Below, piece by piece: positions 1-8,724 of a stretch of DNA of 64,000 nucleotides (positions within the stretch are counted from its first letter, which is position 1; every line of letters starts with the position of its first letter). The stretch covers positions 105,128 through 169,127 of the forward strand of contig JADJRC010000013.1 in the NCBI GenBank assembly GCA_016712415.1, read 5' to 3'. Origin of the DNA: Lewinellaceae bacterium (GTDB taxonomy: Bacteria; Bacteroidota; Bacteroidia; Chitinophagales; Saprospiraceae). The translations under genes were made by a program, and so were the position numbers. The notes below the pieces were generated by a model. It did no database searches and had not been told where the DNA came from. It worked only from the letters and a program-made list of their open reading frames with translations.

Positions 1-1
1 T

Positions 2-1723
2 GGTGCAGCCGTTTACAGGACTGGTGACGGTCACGACATACGAACCGCCGATACTTACGGTCGGGTTGAAAATATTGGCAGAGAAGCCCCCGGGGCCCGA
101 CCAGGCAAAAGAAGAACCCTGCACCGAGGAGGTAGCCGTTACCTTGGGAAGCGGGTTGTTGCAGGTAATGGTGGCGCCGACGGCAGAAACCACCGGTGCG
201 GTGACATTCTGCGTGACATTTGCAGATGCCAGGTTGCTGCAGCCGTTGGCCGGATTGGTTATGGTAACGAAATAGGTGCCGGATTGCGACACCGTCGGGT
301 TGGGCTGGTTGGAACTGAAGTTGCCGGGACCCGACCAGCTATACTGCCCCGTTGAAATGTTCGCAGTAGTGGTCAGCATCACAGTCGGGTTCGAGCAGGT
401 TTTTAGTCCGCCGGTAGCGCTGATGGTCGGCTGTACCGTATTGGAGGTAACTGCAACCGAGGCCGTGGCCGTGCAGCCGTTCACCGGGTTGGTCGTCGTC
501 AGGATATACTGACCGGGTACGGACACGATAGGGCTTTGCAGGTTGGACAGGTAGCCGACGGGGCCGCTCCAGGAAAAGATGATGCCGGCAGGAGCGCCGT
601 TGCCCGTCAACTGGCGGGTGGGAAAGGAACAGGTAATGGCGCCGCCCACACTGGCCGAGGCGGTAGGCGGGGTTATATTGGCAGTAATGCTCGTCACGGC
701 TTTTGCCGTGCAGCCGTTGACAGGGTTGGTTACGATGAGTTGATACGCGCCGGCGTTCGTCGTCGGAGCATTTTGCATTGCGGAAGCAAAGCCGTTTGGA
801 CCCGTCCAGGCAAACGTGATATTGGCCGGGGCGCCCGTTCCTTTCAGCAGAACGGAGGGCATGACGCAGGTGATGGGGCCGGTACTTGAAGCGCCGACCT
901 GCGGCTTCAGGGTATCGATAAATACCGGCGCGGTGATGATGGTCGCGCAGGTATTTACCGTATCGGTTACCGTGAAAATATAGACGCCGGGTGTATTCAC
1001 ATTGGGTTGCAGCAGCACAGAGGCGAATCCGCCGGGACCCTGCCAATGAAAAACACTGTTGGGTCCACCGTACGAGGCGCTCAGGTTAAGCGCGCCTTGC
1101 AGGCAATTGAGCGTACCACCTGAAGCCGTTGCCGCCGGCGCCTGGTGCTGGCTGCTCACTGCCGTGATATCGGATGCCGTGCAGCCGTTCTGGGTGTTTG
1201 TTACAACAAGGGTATAACTGCCGCTATGGTCTACATCGGGCGTCAGGGTATTTGCGCCTGCCAGGACATGACCGCCGTTGGAAGCCTGCCACAGGTAAGT
1301 ATAACCCGGCCCGGCCGATCCCGACCCGCTCAGGGAAGTGACTGAATTGGAGCAAAACACATCGGCATTATCGCCGGCATCGGCGTCCGGCGCCGTAAAG
1401 TCTTCGCTGATGGAAATATTCAGCACAGCGGTACTGCCCTCCGCATCCGTCGCAGTGACGGAGTAGTTGCCGGGCTCCAGGTTGTCCGCGACCGCAGTCT
1501 GCAAGCCGTTGCTCCACAAATAGGTGTAGGCGGAAACGCCGCCCGACGCTGAAACCGCGACATAGCCGGTGGCCCTGAGGCAATTGATCTGGTGTACGGA
1601 ATCGAGGTGCAGGGTAAGGGACAGGGGATTACCGGGCGTTGGGCTGTGGCCCTTGGCCGAGGCGATTGTTATGCCGTACGTACACGACATAAAACCGAGA
1701 CAGAGTAAAAGGATGATACGCAT
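2..1723 (-). CDS. Secreted PKD/SprB-like repeat adhesin, 5' part only
   Basis: The frame is open from an ATG at 1723 to the left edge of the window, so about 574 residues of a longer protein are seen. It starts with a signal peptide (MRIILLLCLGFMS...). From about residue 100 there are at least six repeats of 70-80 residues, each with a WSGP/WTGP core followed by GxYxxTVTNPVNGCT. This is the pattern of PKD-like or SprB-type repeats in long Bacteroidota surface proteins, many of which are exported by T9SS and serve adhesion or gliding. The C-terminus, where a sorting domain would lie, is outside the window. Two clusters of TTAAA direct repeats lie 80-120 and 320-350 bp upstream, next to a two-component system. 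The exact binding target cannot be told. Confidence 0.8.
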   Translation of the reverse strand, partial: MRIILLLCLGFMSCTYGITIASAKGHSPTPGNPLSLTLHLDSVHQINCLRATGYVAVSASGGVSAYTYLWSNGLQTAVADNLEPGNYSVTATDAEGSTAVLNISISEDFTAPDADAGDNADVFCSNSVTSLSGSGSAGPGYTYLWQASNGGHVLAGANTLTPDVDHSGSYTLVVTNTQNGCTASDITAVSSQHQAPAATASGGTLNCLQGALNLSASYGGPNSVFHWQGPGGFASVLLQPNVNTPGVYIFTVTDTVNTCATIITAPVFIDTLKPQVGASSTGPITCVMPSVLLKGTGAPANITFAWTGPNGFASAMQNAPTTNAGAYQLIVTNPVNGCTAKAVTSITANITPPTASASVGGAITCSFPTRQLTGNGAPAGIIFSWSGPVGYLSNLQSPIVSVPGQYILTTTNPVNGCTATASVAVTSNTVQPTISATGGLKTCSNPTVMLTTTANISTGQYSWSGPGNFSSNQPNPTVSQSGTYFVTITNPANGCSNLASANVTQNVTAPVVSAVGATITCNNPLPKVTATSSVQGSSFAWSGPGGFSANIFNPTVSIGGSYVVTVTSPVNGCT

Positions 1724-1802
1724 CGAGTTCAAGAGATGATTAGTGAAATGAGTTGATTAGTACTGCTGCATACGAAAACCCGTGCCGCAAATGGCTGCAA
1801 TC

Positions 1803-1841
1803 TAAAAGCCAGGTTAAAACGGCATTAAAAGTTGTTAAAAA
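1803..1841. promoter_or_regulatory. TAAAA direct-repeat cluster, candidate response-regulator operator (site 1)
   Basis: TAAAA elements start at 1803, 1815, 1826 and 1836, spaced 12, 11 and 10 bp. The core is GCATTAAAAGTTG. The cluster sits 80-118 bp upstream of the adhesin start. It shares element and spacing with sites 2 and 3. OmpR/PhoB-family regulators typically bind direct repeats about 11 bp apart, and one is encoded at 3463-4164. The assignment is inference. Confidence 0.5.
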
Positions 1842-1848
1842 CAACCGG

Positions 1849-1880
1849 GATAAAGAAAGGCGCCCTCCGTTGAGAGCGCC
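1849..1880 (-). terminator. Possible intrinsic terminator of the histidine kinase transcript
   Basis: The inverted repeat GGCGCCCTC / GAGAGCGCC (1859-1880, one mismatch, CGTT loop) is followed on the minus strand by TTTCTTTAT. It lies about 215 bp beyond the kinase stop codon. The T-tract is imperfect, so this is tentative. Confidence 0.4.
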
Positions 1881-2043
1881 CTTCGTTCCTAATCCAAAAA
1901 ACCTTCCATTCAACTCAAATCATCAATCAACTTAATTTTCCTTTTTGTGCCGGGACCATTGCGCCAACATCTGCCGGTTGGGCAGCAAAAGCCACCAGTC
2001 CGTGAAAGAACAGGCAAATGTGCTGTTAAGGCCACTGCAAGCC

Positions 2044-2073
2044 ATTAAAGTGGCATTAAAAGAAAATTAAAAA
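2044..2073. promoter_or_regulatory. TTAAA triple direct repeat at exact 11-bp period (site 2)
   Basis: ATTAAA elements have their TTAAA at 2045, 2056 and 2067, exactly 11 bp apart. The site lies between the histidine kinase stop (2096) and the adhesin start, 321-350 bp upstream of the adhesin. It matches site 3 in element sequence (CATTAAAAG) and spacing. Confidence 0.55.
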
Positions 2074-2095
2074 TCAGGGACTGGCCGGAACAGGC

Positions 2096-3463
2096 TCAAT
2101 GCGGAAGGCTCACCCTGAAGCAGCTGCCTTTCCCCGGCTCGGACCGGAGGGTGATGTTGCCGTCGTGGAGTTGAATGATTCGCCGGCTCAGGGATAACCC
2201 GATGCCGTAACCCTTCACAAATGGCTGGGCATTCTGCGCGCGGTGAAACGGGATAAATATTTTTTCCTGTTCCGGCTCCGGAATGCCGATCCCGTTGTCG
2301 ATGAAGGAGATATCTATACTCCGGGCATTGGCGGAAAAACGCATGCGGACCGTGTGATCTTCCGAAAACTTGCAGGCATTATCCATGAGGTTGAGAAAGG
2401 CGGTCTTCAACAGGTGTTCGTTGCCGGCGATGATGAACATCGAATCATCGTCGGGGAGCATGTCGTATTCAAACAGGAAATGGTACCCTGGCTGGGCTTT
2501 CCCGAGTTCGTCCTGTGCGGCGAACAGCGTTTCGTCGATGCGAACGGGATTGAACTTGAAGCGCTGTTTTTCCACGCCCGACTGCGCCAGCGTCAGCAGG
2601 CCGTTGGTTAACTCCACCAGCGTACGGGTGTCGTCGAGCAGCGATTGCATGACCCGCTGGTATTCCTCCGGTGTCCTGACCTTTCCCAGGGTGAGTTGAA
2701 GTTGACTGGTTATGGCCGCCAGCGGGTTGCGCAGTTCGTGGGATGCGTTGCTGACAAACTGCTGTTGTATTTCAAAGGCGGATTCCAGACGAAGCAGCAT
2801 ACTGTTGAAGTTCATGGCCAGTTGGGCGATTTCGTCGCGCCGGTTGCCCTCATCGATGCGGAGACTCAGGTTGCCCGCGCTGATGCTCGACACCTCGGCA
2901 TTCATCAGTGCCAGCGGTCGCACCACCTGGCCGGCAAAAATAATCCCGGTAATAATGATGATCAGGATACCTACGAACAGACCAATCCACAACACATTGC
3001 GCAGGTTTTTGAGTTTGGAACGGCCGTACCGGTCAAATGCCGACGAAATAACGACGTATTCCTCGTCGCCATTTTGAAAGACGATGCCCACGCTTTCCAC
3101 CTCCTGCCGGGTATATTCTATCTTTTTCTTTCTCCTGATCTCGTTGATCAGCCATGTGGAATAGTTGACCGGCAAATCGTCGAGACTGCTGTACACCAGG
3201 TTGTTCTTTTCGTCAAATACCAATACTTTTTCCTGAAAGAGCGCGTGAATGGAATTCTGGTCGATGATGCGCAACAACTTGTTGTCTACCTCCTTCACCG
3301 TCACCAGCAGGCGCGCAGTCGTGATGGCCCTGCTTTCCAGCCGCGCGTAAAAATCCTCTCTGCGGTAGTCTGCCGACAAAATATACACCGCCAGTGAGAA
3401 AATGATCAGGATGGTGGCGACTATGGCCGTGAAGCGGAGGGTAAGTGTGGTACGGATGTTCAT
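2096..3463 (-). CDS. Sensor histidine kinase (HAMP-HisKA-HATPase)
   Basis: This 455-residue membrane kinase has a transmembrane helix at about 8-30, an extracytoplasmic sensor of about 130 residues, a second helix near 165-185 and a HAMP domain. The HisKA dimerisation domain carries the phospho-accepting H-box (SNASHELRNPLAAI). The ATPase domain has the N box (DNACKFSED), the DNGIGIP G1 box and GYGIGLSLSRRI. It phosphorylates the response regulator encoded just upstream; the regulator's stop and this start overlap as TGATG, so the two are translationally coupled. The sensor region gives no clue to the signal. The layout resembles CusS/ArlS-type kinases. Confidence 0.92.
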   Translation of the reverse strand: MNIRTTLTLRFTAIVATILIIFSLAVYILSADYRREDFYARLESRAITTARLLVTVKEVDNKLLRIIDQNSIHALFQEKVLVFDEKNNLVYSSLDDLPVNYSTWLINEIRRKKKIEYTRQEVESVGIVFQNGDEEYVVISSAFDRYGRSKLKNLRNVLWIGLFVGILIIIITGIIFAGQVVRPLALMNAEVSSISAGNLSLRIDEGNRRDEIAQLAMNFNSMLLRLESAFEIQQQFVSNASHELRNPLAAITSQLQLTLGKVRTPEEYQRVMQSLLDDTRTLVELTNGLLTLAQSGVEKQRFKFNPVRIDETLFAAQDELGKAQPGYHFLFEYDMLPDDDSMFIIAGNEHLLKTAFLNLMDNACKFSEDHTVRMRFSANARSIDISFIDNGIGIPEPEQEKIFIPFHRAQNAQPFVKGYGIGLSLSRRIIQLHDGNITLRSEPGKGSCFRVSLPH

Positions 3464-4164
3464 CAGCCTGCCTGGACTTTCAGGTAATAGCCCATTCCCT
3501 GTTTTGTGTGAATCAGTTTGGGCTCGAAATTGCGGTCTATTTTTTTGCGTAGGAAATTGATATACACCTCCACCACGTTGGTTCCGGTGTCAAAATTGAC
3601 ATCCCATACATACTCCACGATTTCATGACGCGATGCGACCCTGCCGTTGCGGCGCACCAGGTATTCGAGCAGGGCAAACTCCCGTGCCGTAAGGGATATG
3701 GAGATGCCGTTTCGGGTGACGGTTTTGAAGCCTGTATTCAACTCGAGGTCGGCCACACGCAGCACCTCTCCCGATTCCTCATCGGCAGGTAATCCGGGGT
3801 TTCGTTTCAGCAGTATCCGCATCCGGGCCAGCAATTCCCGAAAATCAAACGGTTTGACAATGTAATCGTCGGCGCCGGCGTCGAATCCGGTGAGTTTTTG
3901 CTCTACGCTACCCAGCGCGGTTACCAGGATAATGGGAATTTGCGGCTGTGCCGTCCGGATAGCCTTGCACACGTCGTACCCGTTGATAAACGGCAGGTTC
4001 AGGTCGAGCAGTACCATATCATACCGGGCACTCTGTGACAAATGCCGGCCAACCGCGCCGTCGGGGGCCAATTCGACGGCAAAGTCGTTTTCCTCCAGCC
4101 ACTTCTTCACAGAAGCGGCTACTTTGGGTTCGTCTTCAATGAGCAGCACGCTGGTTTTGTTCAT
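3463..4164 (-). CDS. OmpR/PhoB-family response regulator
   Basis: The receiver domain has the acidic pocket (IEDE), the phospho-acceptor aspartate in MVLLDLNLP, and the conserved Lys in YIVKPFDF. It is followed by a winged-helix Trans_reg_C domain (SLTAREFALLEYLVRRNG ... EVYINFLRKKID). I chose the ATG at 4164 because the receiver fold begins directly after it; an ATG at 4176 and a non-ATG start at 4197 would only add a short tail. A promoter-like TATCTTTG lies 41-48 bp upstream. It forms an operon with the kinase. Three clusters of 11-bp-spaced TTAAA repeats nearby are plausible binding sites, since this family binds such repeats as head-to-tail dimers. Confidence 0.92.
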   Translation of the reverse strand: MNKTSVLLIEDEPKVAASVKKWLEENDFAVELAPDGAVGRHLSQSARYDMVLLDLNLPFINGYDVCKAIRTAQPQIPIILVTALGSVEQKLTGFDAGADDYIVKPFDFRELLARMRILLKRNPGLPADEESGEVLRVADLELNTGFKTVTRNGISISLTAREFALLEYLVRRNGRVASRHEIVEYVWDVNFDTGTNVVEVYINFLRKKIDRNFEPKLIHTKQGMGYYLKVQAG

Positions 4165-4204
4165 ATCAAGGTGCATGGTACAGGTGGTGGTAAGCAAAGG
4201 TGAA

Positions 4205-4212
4205 CAAAGATA
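4205..4212 (-). promoter_or_regulatory. Bacteroidota -7 box of the regulator-kinase operon
   Basis: On the minus strand TATCTTTG matches TAnnTTTG exactly. No good -33 TTG is seen 20 bp upstream. It lies just downstream of the terminator at 4230-4279, leaving a leader of about 35 nt to the ATG at 4164. Confidence 0.5.
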
Positions 4213-4229
4213 AAGCCGGAATTCCGATG

Positions 4230-4279
4230 CGAAAGAAAAAAGGCCGCTTCCGGATCAACTGGCTGTCCGAAAAGCGGCC
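4230..4279 (-). terminator. Strong intrinsic terminator after the small membrane protein gene
   Basis: The stem GGCCGCTT / AAGCGGCC (4242-4249 with 4272-4279) is extended by CGGA/TCCG and followed on the minus strand by TTTTTTCTTT. It lies 27 bp past the stop at 4306 and separates that gene from the regulator operon. Confidence 0.85.
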
Positions 4280-4305
4280 AAACAAAGTATCACGACTTCG
4301 GGTGT

Positions 4306-4571
4306 CTAATTCAGGCTGAAACTGGCAGCACCCAGCAATCCGCTTTCGCAATAAATAGCAACCACGTAGTTGCCCGATTGCAGGCGATCTTCCAGTTTGT
4401 ACGTAAAAGACAGCCTTTGGGTATCGCCTATGGCGACTTGCTTGACCTGTTGGATTCCCGGCCTTCCAGGTCGCGGGATGTGCTCCAGAACGCATACCCC
4501 AACCCCGCGCTCAGCAGCAGCAATTCTGTGGCAACAATGCCGTAAACCTTCCAACTTTTGTCGTTTCTCAT
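4306..4571 (-). pseudogene. Small single-pass membrane protein, frameshifted
   Basis: From the ATG at 4571 the frame gives MRNDKSWKVYGIVATELLLL, a hydrophobic helix and FWSTSRDLEGRE, then runs into low-complexity sequence. A shift by one base near 4455-4475 restores a sensible extracytoplasmic part (IQQVKQVAIGDTQRL, YKLEDRLQSGNYVVAIYC) ending at a stop at 4306-4308. The restored protein has about 88 residues: a signal anchor plus a small beta-rich domain. I do not recognise a family. A perfect 11-bp-period TTAAA cluster lies 141-177 bp upstream and a strong terminator follows. The shift may be a sequencing error or a real mutation. Confidence 0.55.
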
Positions 4572-4711
4572 AGTGTTAAAAAAATAAGGTGATTGAAAAT
4601 AAAATGAACAGGAACTGTATACGCCGGAAGGGGGGAGCGTGGAATACATTCCGGCAGTACGACCCAGGGGAGGAAGATGGCGCAAAGTTGCAGGGGGTAC
4701 GTCCGCCGCTG

Positions 4712-4748
4712 CATTAAACACGCATTAAAAGTTCATTAAAAAGGTAAA
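4712..4748. promoter_or_regulatory. TTAAA triple direct repeat at exact 11-bp period (site 3)
   Basis: TTAAA occurs at 4714, 4725 and 4736, exactly 11 bp apart, in the context GCATTAAA / GCATTAAAAGTT / CATTAAAAAGG. It lies between the TonB-receptor stop (4759) and the small membrane protein gene, in the same style as site 2. Confidence 0.55.
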
Positions 4749-4758
4749 AACGGCTTTT

Positions 4759-6819
4759 TTACCAGTTTCGGCGCAGCGATATGCCGCTCAGCCACGAGCG
4801 CCCGGCGCCCGGCTCGAAGTACCTGCCCCCGGCCGCGTTGGCCCTGACGCCGTTGTACCAGCCGGCGTCGCCGGCGTTGTCGCTGCCGACAAATACCTCA
4901 AGGGTTGAAGCGCCGAAACGCTGACGCCACCCTGCCCGGCACTTCAGCAGCGTCCAGCCTTTCACCCTTGCGGTATTGTTGTCGTCGGCAAAAAAATCGC
5001 CGGAAAAACGGACGCCGGAAAACACAAACAACCCGCTTCGGTGGTACCAGCGCAGCTCCGCATGCCCCAGGCGTCGGGGCAACAGGGGCAATTGCTTGCC
5101 GCCAAGATCGCCCGACGGGGTATCGAACCGATCAAAATAAAAATCAAACCAGGCGTAGGTCAGCAATAGGGCCAACCCTCGCGCAGGAAACCAGTTCAGC
5201 CCGGCTTCTGCGCCCTGCCGCACCACCTGCCCGGCGTTGCGGTAATAGGTGCGGCCCGGCTGTCCGTCAATCTCGAATGGCGTCAGTTCGTTGCGGGTAA
5301 CGGCGCGAAACAGGGCCAGTTCCCAGTCAAACCGGCCCTGCCTGTGCCTTCCGCGCAGGCCTGCCTCGACCGAAAACGTGCGCTGCGGGACCAGGTCAGC
5401 CGAAAAGCCGCCTGTCCCGGCAGGGTTGTTCGTCAACTCGGAGAGTGTAGGCGTTTCAAAATTGGTCGTCCCGTTCGCGAAAAAACGCAGTTGCGGGCCG
5501 AGGCGCAGCAACAGACCCGCCCAGGGGCTCGCCTGCCGGAACAACTCCCTGCCGGACTGGTCGCCGTCGGCTTCAAAATGGTCCGCCACACGCAGCAGCA
5601 CTGCGTCGAAACGCAGTCCGCCGGAAAGGGTTAGCCGTTTCAGCGGCGACCAGCGCCCCAGCATATAGGCGCCTGTGCCGGCAAAAGTCTCCGTCTGGTC
5701 AAGGTTTTGTTCGCCGCGCGCGCCATCAATGTTCTGGTAGCGCCGGCGGTGGTCGGCCTGACGGTCGTAGTCGACACCGGCCGTCAGGCGCAGCGGCGCG
5801 GTGCGGGCCGACCATTCGTACTGCGCGCCGCCACCGGCAAAAAAGCGCAGGAAGGCTACCTGACCGCCGTTCAGGAAGGGCAGGCGGTTTTCAAAATCGC
5901 GCCCCGCAGCGTATGCCCGCAGCCGCAGGACATGCCGGTCGCTCCATTTTTTTTCATGCAGCAGGGCAGCCCGGCCCTGGCGCAGCGACTCGCCTGCATT
6001 GAATTTCAGGTTGGCGGCATTGGCAGATTGCGGGCCGGCATCGGCCTGGGCGGCGTCGAGCGCGCCGGGGTCGTCGGCCCTGGGACTTTCGCTGTAGTTG
6101 AGCAGCAGCGTCCAGGTAGCAGAGGAGTCGGGCATCCAGGCTATTTTGGTGTGGACCAGCGTGTTGCGCATGGCGGCGTGGTCGCGGAACCCGTCTATGG
6201 ACTGGCGGGTGAGGCCGGCGACAAACCCGGCCCTTTCCAGGCGGTGGCCTGCTTTGAGGTGGACCTGGCTGAGTCCGAACGAACCTGCCGCTAAACGCCC
6301 CTCGGCAAAGCCGCCCTTTTCGGATGGCACGGGCTCGGTGCCCAGGCTGACGATTCCGCCGGAGGCATTGCCCCAGAGGCCGCCGGAAGCGCCGCGCAGC
6401 ACTTCAATACGGCTGAGCATTGCCGGATCGAGGTTGTCGACCTGGCCTTGTCCGTCGGGCGCCGATTCGGGTATGCCGTCGAGCAGCAGCCTGATGCCGC
6501 GGATACCGAAACCCGCGCGGGCGCCGAAACCGCGTATGGAGAGGCGCAGGTCCTGCGAAAAATTGGCGTCACCCAGCGTAACCACGCCGGGTATCGCGGC
6601 GAGGCTTTCGGCAAGCGTCAGTTGGGCCTGTGCCGTTTGGATGCGCTCTTTGCCCAGCGATGATACCGATAACACGCTTTCATGCTCCGGAACCGCCAAT
6701 CGTGTGGCGCTGATCACCGCTGTGCGCAGGGTATCGGACAGCAGCGTGTCGGGCGTCTGAGCCGATGCTGAAAAAGTCGCAAGAGACAAGGCGACGGAGA
6801 GTACAGGAAACTTCAACAA
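4759..6819 (-). CDS. TonB-dependent outer-membrane receptor
   Basis: The 686-residue protein has a signal peptide (LSLATFSASAQ), a TonB-box-like start (RTAVISATR), a plug domain with SIRGFGARAGFGIRGIR and IEVLRGASGGLWG, and a long 22-strand-type beta-barrel ending in SLRRNW. Such receptors import siderophores, vitamins or glycans with TonB energy. No SusD-type partner is adjacent, so a metal-chelate or cofactor ligand is more likely than a glycan. The only usable starts are TTG codons at 6819 or 6816; an in-frame stop lies at 6832-6834 and no ATG intervenes. It is divergent from the TPR lipoprotein gene, with 156 AT-rich bases between. Confidence 0.9.
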   Translation of the reverse strand: MLKFPVLSVALSLATFSASAQTPDTLLSDTLRTAVISATRLAVPEHESVLSVSSLGKERIQTAQAQLTLAESLAAIPGVVTLGDANFSQDLRLSIRGFGARAGFGIRGIRLLLDGIPESAPDGQGQVDNLDPAMLSRIEVLRGASGGLWGNASGGIVSLGTEPVPSEKGGFAEGRLAAGSFGLSQVHLKAGHRLERAGFVAGLTRQSIDGFRDHAAMRNTLVHTKIAWMPDSSATWTLLLNYSESPRADDPGALDAAQADAGPQSANAANLKFNAGESLRQGRAALLHEKKWSDRHVLRLRAYAAGRDFENRLPFLNGGQVAFLRFFAGGGAQYEWSARTAPLRLTAGVDYDRQADHRRRYQNIDGARGEQNLDQTETFAGTGAYMLGRWSPLKRLTLSGGLRFDAVLLRVADHFEADGDQSGRELFRQASPWAGLLLRLGPQLRFFANGTTNFETPTLSELTNNPAGTGGFSADLVPQRTFSVEAGLRGRHRQGRFDWELALFRAVTRNELTPFEIDGQPGRTYYRNAGQVVRQGAEAGLNWFPARGLALLLTYAWFDFYFDRFDTPSGDLGGKQLPLLPRRLGHAELRWYHRSGLFVFSGVRFSGDFFADDNNTARVKGWTLLKCRAGWRQRFGASTLEVFVGSDNAGDAGWYNGVRANAAGGRYFEPGAGRSWLSGISLRRNW

Positions 6820-6975
6820 GTTATCGCGGGTTTAGGCCAGAACAAATGAGGTTGTACAAAAAAAACACAACATGGCGTAAATAATATGGGCTGAATCATC
6901 AACCTCAATCTGAAAAAAAACGTCAAATATCCAATTATAAATTTTTGAGAATACTTTTAATCACTTCTTCTTGTT

Positions 6976-8178
6976 ATGAAAAAACTATTACCAGTGCTGT
7001 CGATTGCAGCAATCGCCTATCTGGCCTGCCTGGCGCCGAAACAAAAATCACCGGATGCCGCAGCCTCGAATCCTCTCAGTATTTGTGCACCAAAATCGGG
7101 TACGGAGGGTCTGAACACCGAGCCGGGACGGAGCGGCGCCATCGTACCTTTGTTCAAAGGACTGACGGACCATTTTACATACCCCGTCAGCACCAAAAAC
7201 AAACTGGCGCAAAAGTATTTCGATCAGGGTCTGATGCTGGCCTATGGATTCAACCACGCCGAAGCAGCCCGGTCATTCCGCGAAGTGATCCGGCTTGATC
7301 CCCAATGCGCCATGGGCTACTGGGGCATTGCTTATGTGCTCGGCCCCAACTACAATGCCACGATGGATACTACTGCGCTGCCGCAGGCGCTGGATGCCAT
7401 CCAGCAGGCCCGTTTGCTCCTGCACAAGACAACAGCCAAAGAACAGGCCCTGATTGATGCGCTGTCGAAACGATACCCCAAGTCGCGCCACGACAATTTC
7501 CAGGCCGGTTACGAGGCCTATGCCGGCGCCCTGCAAATGTACCAGATCCAGTACCCCGACGACCCTGACTTTGCCGCGATGACCGCTGAAGCGCTCATGG
7601 ATATGCACCCCTGGGATTTGTGGGAAAAAGACGGCAGCCCCAAAAGCTGGACACCTCCAATCCTCAGCCTTATCGAACGCACCCTTTCCAGGCATCCTGA
7701 ACACGTCCAGTCAATTCACCTGTACATTCATGCTACGGAGGCAAGCAATAAACCGGAAAGGGCGTTGCCATACCTGTCCGTGCTGGCCAGAAAAGTGCCC
7801 GGCTCCGGCCACCTGGTTCACATGCCTTCGCATACCCAGATCAATACCGGTCACTACCACGAAGGCGTATCAGCCAACGAACGAGCCATCCGGATCGACA
7901 GTCTTTATGTGGAGGCATGCCATGCCGACGGCCTGTATCCGCTGGCCTATTACCCGCACAACCGGCATTTCCTGGCTGCTTGTGCGGCGCTGGAGGGCCA
8001 GGGCAAAAAGTCGGTCGCCGCCAGCAAGGTCATGAAAGACTACGTAGCCGGCATCCCTTTCCTAAAGGAACCGACCATGGTTTTTTGCAGCATTATTATT
8101 CAATCCCCTGGTTTATCATGGTCAAATTTGCGATGTGGGACGAGATCCTGCGCGAACCGCGCCCGGATGCGGACCTGA
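6976..8178 (+). CDS. TPR-repeat lipoprotein, 5' segment
   Basis: The segment starts with a signal peptide and lipobox-like YLAC, followed by a TPR-type alpha-helical body. LAQKYFDQGLMLAYGFNHAEA and the later HLVHMPSHTQINTGHYHEGV and YYPHNRHFL motifs mark a widespread family of periplasmic TPR proteins of unknown function. The frame derails at a run of six Ts (8081-8086): adding one T restores MVFLQHYYSIPWFIMVKF and joins it to the segment ending at 8711. The restored protein has about 578 residues. Residues read past about 8086 in this frame are spurious. A homopolymer sequencing slip is the likeliest cause. Confidence 0.8.
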   Translation: MKKLLPVLSIAAIAYLACLAPKQKSPDAAASNPLSICAPKSGTEGLNTEPGRSGAIVPLFKGLTDHFTYPVSTKNKLAQKYFDQGLMLAYGFNHAEAARSFREVIRLDPQCAMGYWGIAYVLGPNYNATMDTTALPQALDAIQQARLLLHKTTAKEQALIDALSKRYPKSRHDNFQAGYEAYAGALQMYQIQYPDDPDFAAMTAEALMDMHPWDLWEKDGSPKSWTPPILSLIERTLSRHPEHVQSIHLYIHATEASNKPERALPYLSVLARKVPGSGHLVHMPSHTQINTGHYHEGVSANERAIRIDSLYVEACHADGLYPLAYYPHNRHFLAACAALEGQGKKSVAASKVMKDYVAGIPFLKEPTMVFCSIIIQSPGLSWSNLRCGTRSCANRARMRT

Positions 8179-8711
8179 AGTATCCAACGGCAATACTGGA
8201 ATACGCACGGGGTATGGCCCTTAGCCATAAGGGCGATCTCGCAGGCGCAAAAACATCGCTGGCAGTGGTTAAAACGCTCGAAACCGACAGCGCTGTCGCG
8301 GTACTGACCATGGCTGATATCAATAAAATTCCGGATATCATCCGCATTGCGCGTTGCATGCTGGAAGGCGAAATCGCACGTGCAGAGGGTCGCCGGTCAG
8401 AATCGATACAGCTGCTGTCGGAGGCCGTGGCATTTGAAGACCAGCTCAACTTTAACGAGCCGCCGGACTGGTTTTTCTCGATCCGCCACTACCTGGGACA
8501 AGCGTTGATTGAAGCTGGTCGATATGAGGAAGCCGAAGCCGTCTATCGCCGCGATTTGCTGGAACACAAGTCCAACGGCTGGGCCTTGAAAGGGCTTCAG
8601 GTCAGTCTGGAAAAACAGGGAAAAACCGCAGAGGCCGGCGTCGCAGAACGCCAATATCGAAAGTCATGGCAATACGCCGACCGGGCGCTGGAGTCGTCGG
8701 TATTACAGTAA
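8087..8711 (+). CDS. TPR-repeat lipoprotein, 3' segment (same gene)
   Basis: This continues the gene that starts at 6976 after a one-base shift. It encodes further TPR helices (ALIEAGRYEEAEAVYRRDLLEHK, GWALKGLQVSLEKQGKTAEA) and ends SSVLQ-stop. It converges on btaB, whose stop is 13 bp away. The family role is unknown; TPR arrays usually bind proteins. Confidence 0.75.
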
Positions 8712-8724
8712 CAGGCTAAAAAAC

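Noticed and set aside
339..1046. Long minus-strand frame inside the adhesin
   Set aside because: Its translation is basic and low in complexity and lies in another frame of the repeat adhesin, whose own frame has a signal peptide and conserved repeats.
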